This document shows, piece after piece, positions 62,486-64,000 of a stretch of 64,000 nucleotides of DNA. The notes beneath the pieces are model-generated. The model was not told the origin of the DNA. It worked only from the letters and a program-made list of their open reading frames with translations, and made no database searches. Positions within the stretch are counted from its first letter, which is position 1, and every line of letters begins with the position of its first letter. Where the stretch lies: positions 62,001-126,000 of the forward strand of contig CALBSO010000045.1 in assembly GCA_937968015.1 (NCBI GenBank), given 5' to 3'. This stretch comes from an uncultured Thermomicrobia bacterium. Its GTDB lineage: Bacteria; Chloroflexota; Chloroflexia; Thermomicrobiales; JALYUS01. The position numbers and the translations under genes are program-made.

Positions 62486-63274
62486 TCACTTCCGCAGCGG
62501 CTTCCCCCAAGTGACCCGCCCGACGATGTGCGTATCGAGGAATCCGCCCCGCACAAAGGGCGCGACGGTGGCGCGGAGTTCGGCGTCGAAGGCGGCGACG
62601 GCATCCGGCGCCATTAGGTCGCGCGAGAAACTGCTCATCGAATGGAACCACTCGATGAAGTCGGAGACCGAGCGGACGAGCGGCACCCGCTCAGTCTGAT
62701 AGTCGCCAACTCGCCGGAACAAGCCGCGCCGTTCCAGTTCCCCGATCAAATCGAATGGCTGGAAATCCGGGTTCGTCGAGTAGCGGGGGATGATCGCGCG
62801 GATTGCGGGGGTCCACGGCTCGTCTGCCTCGTCCACGCCAACAATCGCCAGGTGACCGTTTGGCGTGAGCGCGCCGTGAAAGCGGGGGAGCGCAACCTCC
62901 CAATCCATCCAGTGCAGGCTCGCTCCTGCCGTAATCAGCGCGTATGGCGGATGGAGTGGCACATCCTCCGCCCTGCCAACAAACCAGCGCAGGCGTGGAT
63001 CATCCCCACCGGGAAGCATCTTGCCCAGTTCGATCATGCCGGGCGAGACATCCACGGCGTCCACGCGCGCGACGTGCGGCAGCAATGGCCGGGCGACATT
63101 GCCGGGGCCGCAACCGACATCGAGCACGGCGCACGGCTCGTCGGTAATCAGCGAGATGAGGCGATCAATCAGCGCGTCGGGGTATGGCGGCCGGTAGCGA
63201 TACGCGGCAATGATTGAGGGATCGGTGAACCGCTCGGAATGCCGCGCGCCCCAGAATTCCGGCCTTGCGTCCAT
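62486..63274 (-). CDS. Class I SAM-dependent methyltransferase
   Basis: AAGGAG lies ten bases before the ATG at 63274. The 262-aa protein has RPPYPDALIDRLISLI, AVLDVGCGPGNVARPLL, DAVDVSPGMIELGK and a LITAGASLHWMDWE motif IV, the trans-aconitate/TAM-like pattern. It is 7 bp downstream of the MBL gene, so the pair is cotranscribed. Confidence 0.85.
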   Translation of the reverse strand: MDARPEFWGARHSERFTDPSIIAAYRYRPPYPDALIDRLISLITDEPCAVLDVGCGPGNVARPLLPHVARVDAVDVSPGMIELGKMLPGGDDPRLRWFVGRAEDVPLHPPYALITAGASLHWMDWEVALPRFHGALTPNGHLAIVGVDEADEPWTPAIRAIIPRYSTNPDFQPFDLIGELERRGLFRRVGDYQTERVPLVRSVSDFIEWFHSMSSFSRDLMAPDAVAAFDAELRATVAPFVRGGFLDTHIVGRVTWGKPLRK

Positions 63275-63281
63275 ACCGCGC

Positions 63282-64000
63282 TCACTCCTTGCCGACGCGG
63301 TAGGTCGCGCGTTCCTTTGCGACGCTGACCGGGCCATCGAACGCTTCGCGCGCCTCGGCGATCATCGTCTCCAGTGGCACATGGCCCCAGTAGTGCGTGA
63401 GGAGCAGATGCTTCACGCCGCCTGCTGCCGTCGCGACTTCCGCCGCTTGCCGTGGCGTCATGTGGCCGATTGGCACGGGCGTTTCCGGCCTGTCGAGTGT
63501 CGCTTCGAGGACGAGCAAGTCCGCGCCGTGGGCGAACTGAGTCAGGCTGTCCACGGGCGCGCTGTCCGCGCCGTAGACGAGCGTCGGATGCGGATCGTCA
63601 CCGGGCGGGAAGGCTGCCATTGCCCAGCAGGGGATGTAGTGCTTCGTCGGCGCGAAGCGGAAGTTGAGGTAGTCGGCATGATCAGCCGCGGTGTCGCTGC
63701 CGACGACGAGCGTACCATCCGGGTCGTACTCGGCGATGGCGAAGGGCGCCCAGAAATCGCGGTCGCGCCCGCTCCCTTCCAGCACTGCCGCAAGCCCCTT
63801 GAGGAACGCTTTACCGCCCGGTGGGACGAAGAGGGCGAGCCGTTCCTCGCGCGGCTTCCGTTCGTTGCCTTCGAGCGGGCCATAGATCAGGCCGTAGGCG
63901 AGCGGCACGAGATCCAATGTGTGATCGGCGTGCAGATGCGAGATGACGATGGCGTCGAGATTGCGCGGATTGATCTGGCCACGCAAGACGGAGAGCGAAC
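63282..64000 (-). CDS. MBL-fold metallo-hydrolase (RNase Z-like), 5' end cut by window
   Basis: The frame is open to the window edge with protein-like sequence before the first possible start (TTG at 63986), so the N-terminus lies outside. It has SHLHADHTLDL (metal motif HxHxDH), ADHADYLNFR, VYGADSAPVDSL, LVLEATLD and LLLTHYWGHVP with the final His. The spacing resembles RNase Z/AtsA-like hydrolases. Confidence 0.86.
   Translation of the reverse strand, partial: SLSVLRGQINPRNLDAIVISHLHADHTLDLVPLAYGLIYGPLEGNERKPREERLALFVPPGGKAFLKGLAAVLEGSGRDRDFWAPFAIAEYDPDGTLVVGSDTAADHADYLNFRFAPTKHYIPCWAMAAFPPGDDPHPTLVYGADSAPVDSLTQFAHGADLLVLEATLDRPETPVPIGHMTPRQAAEVATAAGGVKHLLLTHYWGHVPLETMIAEAREAFDGPVSVAKERATYRVGKE

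Overview
This window looks like chromosome from a GC-rich, probably Gram-positive-type bacterium of the Chloroflexota, perhaps Thermomicrobia-like. That assignment is inference. It rests on a CIRCE-controlled groES-groEL pair, a Gram-positive-type T-box, strong AGGAG-type ribosome binding sites, several GTG/TTG starts, lipobox lipoproteins, a PASTA-less serine/threonine kinase, a prokaryotic translin and an M81 peptidase. No rRNA or phylogenetic marker settles it.

Layout. 0-9.7 kb: purine nucleosidase, FAD oxidoreductase, then a cysteine block (degenerate FmdB-like ORF, Cys-rich leader peptide, cysE, cysS, rlmB), a methyltransferase and an aminotransferase. 9.9-28.6 kb: mostly single genes, with CIRCE-groES-groEL, a PspA pair, pdxH, a serine hydrolase, a HemL-like aminotransferase, a cytochrome P450 remnant, an M81 peptidase, tRNA-Leu and a formylglycine-generating enzyme. 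28.8-40.6 kb: an 11.74 kb integrative element in tRNA-Phe, bounded by 47 bp direct repeats, with a tyrosine integrase beside the intact tRNA. It carries a primase-helicase replication module, a divergent regulatory switch, an IS21 remnant and a cargo of three glycan-type methyltransferase genes (one fragment, one intact, one frameshifted). No capsid, terminase or conjugation gene was seen. 40.8-52 kb: aldolase, lipoproteins, translin, trehalose synthase, kinase, ADP-ribosylglycohydrolase. 52-60 kb: L,D-transpeptidase, a probable selenocysteine peroxiredoxin, and a leucine operon (T-box, metallophosphoesterase, leader ORF, leuA, leuC, leuD, leuB). 60-64 kb: FmdB zinc ribbon, enolase-superfamily dehydratase, SDR, methyltransferase and an MBL hydrolase cut by the window edge.

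How parts work together. Sulfur and leucine metabolism each seem to be controlled by amino-acid-sensing leaders: a Cys-Cys-Leu-Cys peptide before cysE-cysS, and a T-box with a CUC (Leu) specifier before the leu operon. The peroxiredoxin after leuB has an in-frame UGA at the position of the peroxidatic Cys, followed by a hairpin at SECIS-like spacing. The integrated element resembles phage satellites or replicative islands in architecture.

A recurring feature is arrays of 7-bp units (GGACTGA, GAGCAAT, TTGTTCC, CTCGTTA, CAGTCGG) plus longer imperfect palindromes, mostly right after stop codons or between genes. They are not CRISPRs, and different loci use different heptamers in the same setting.
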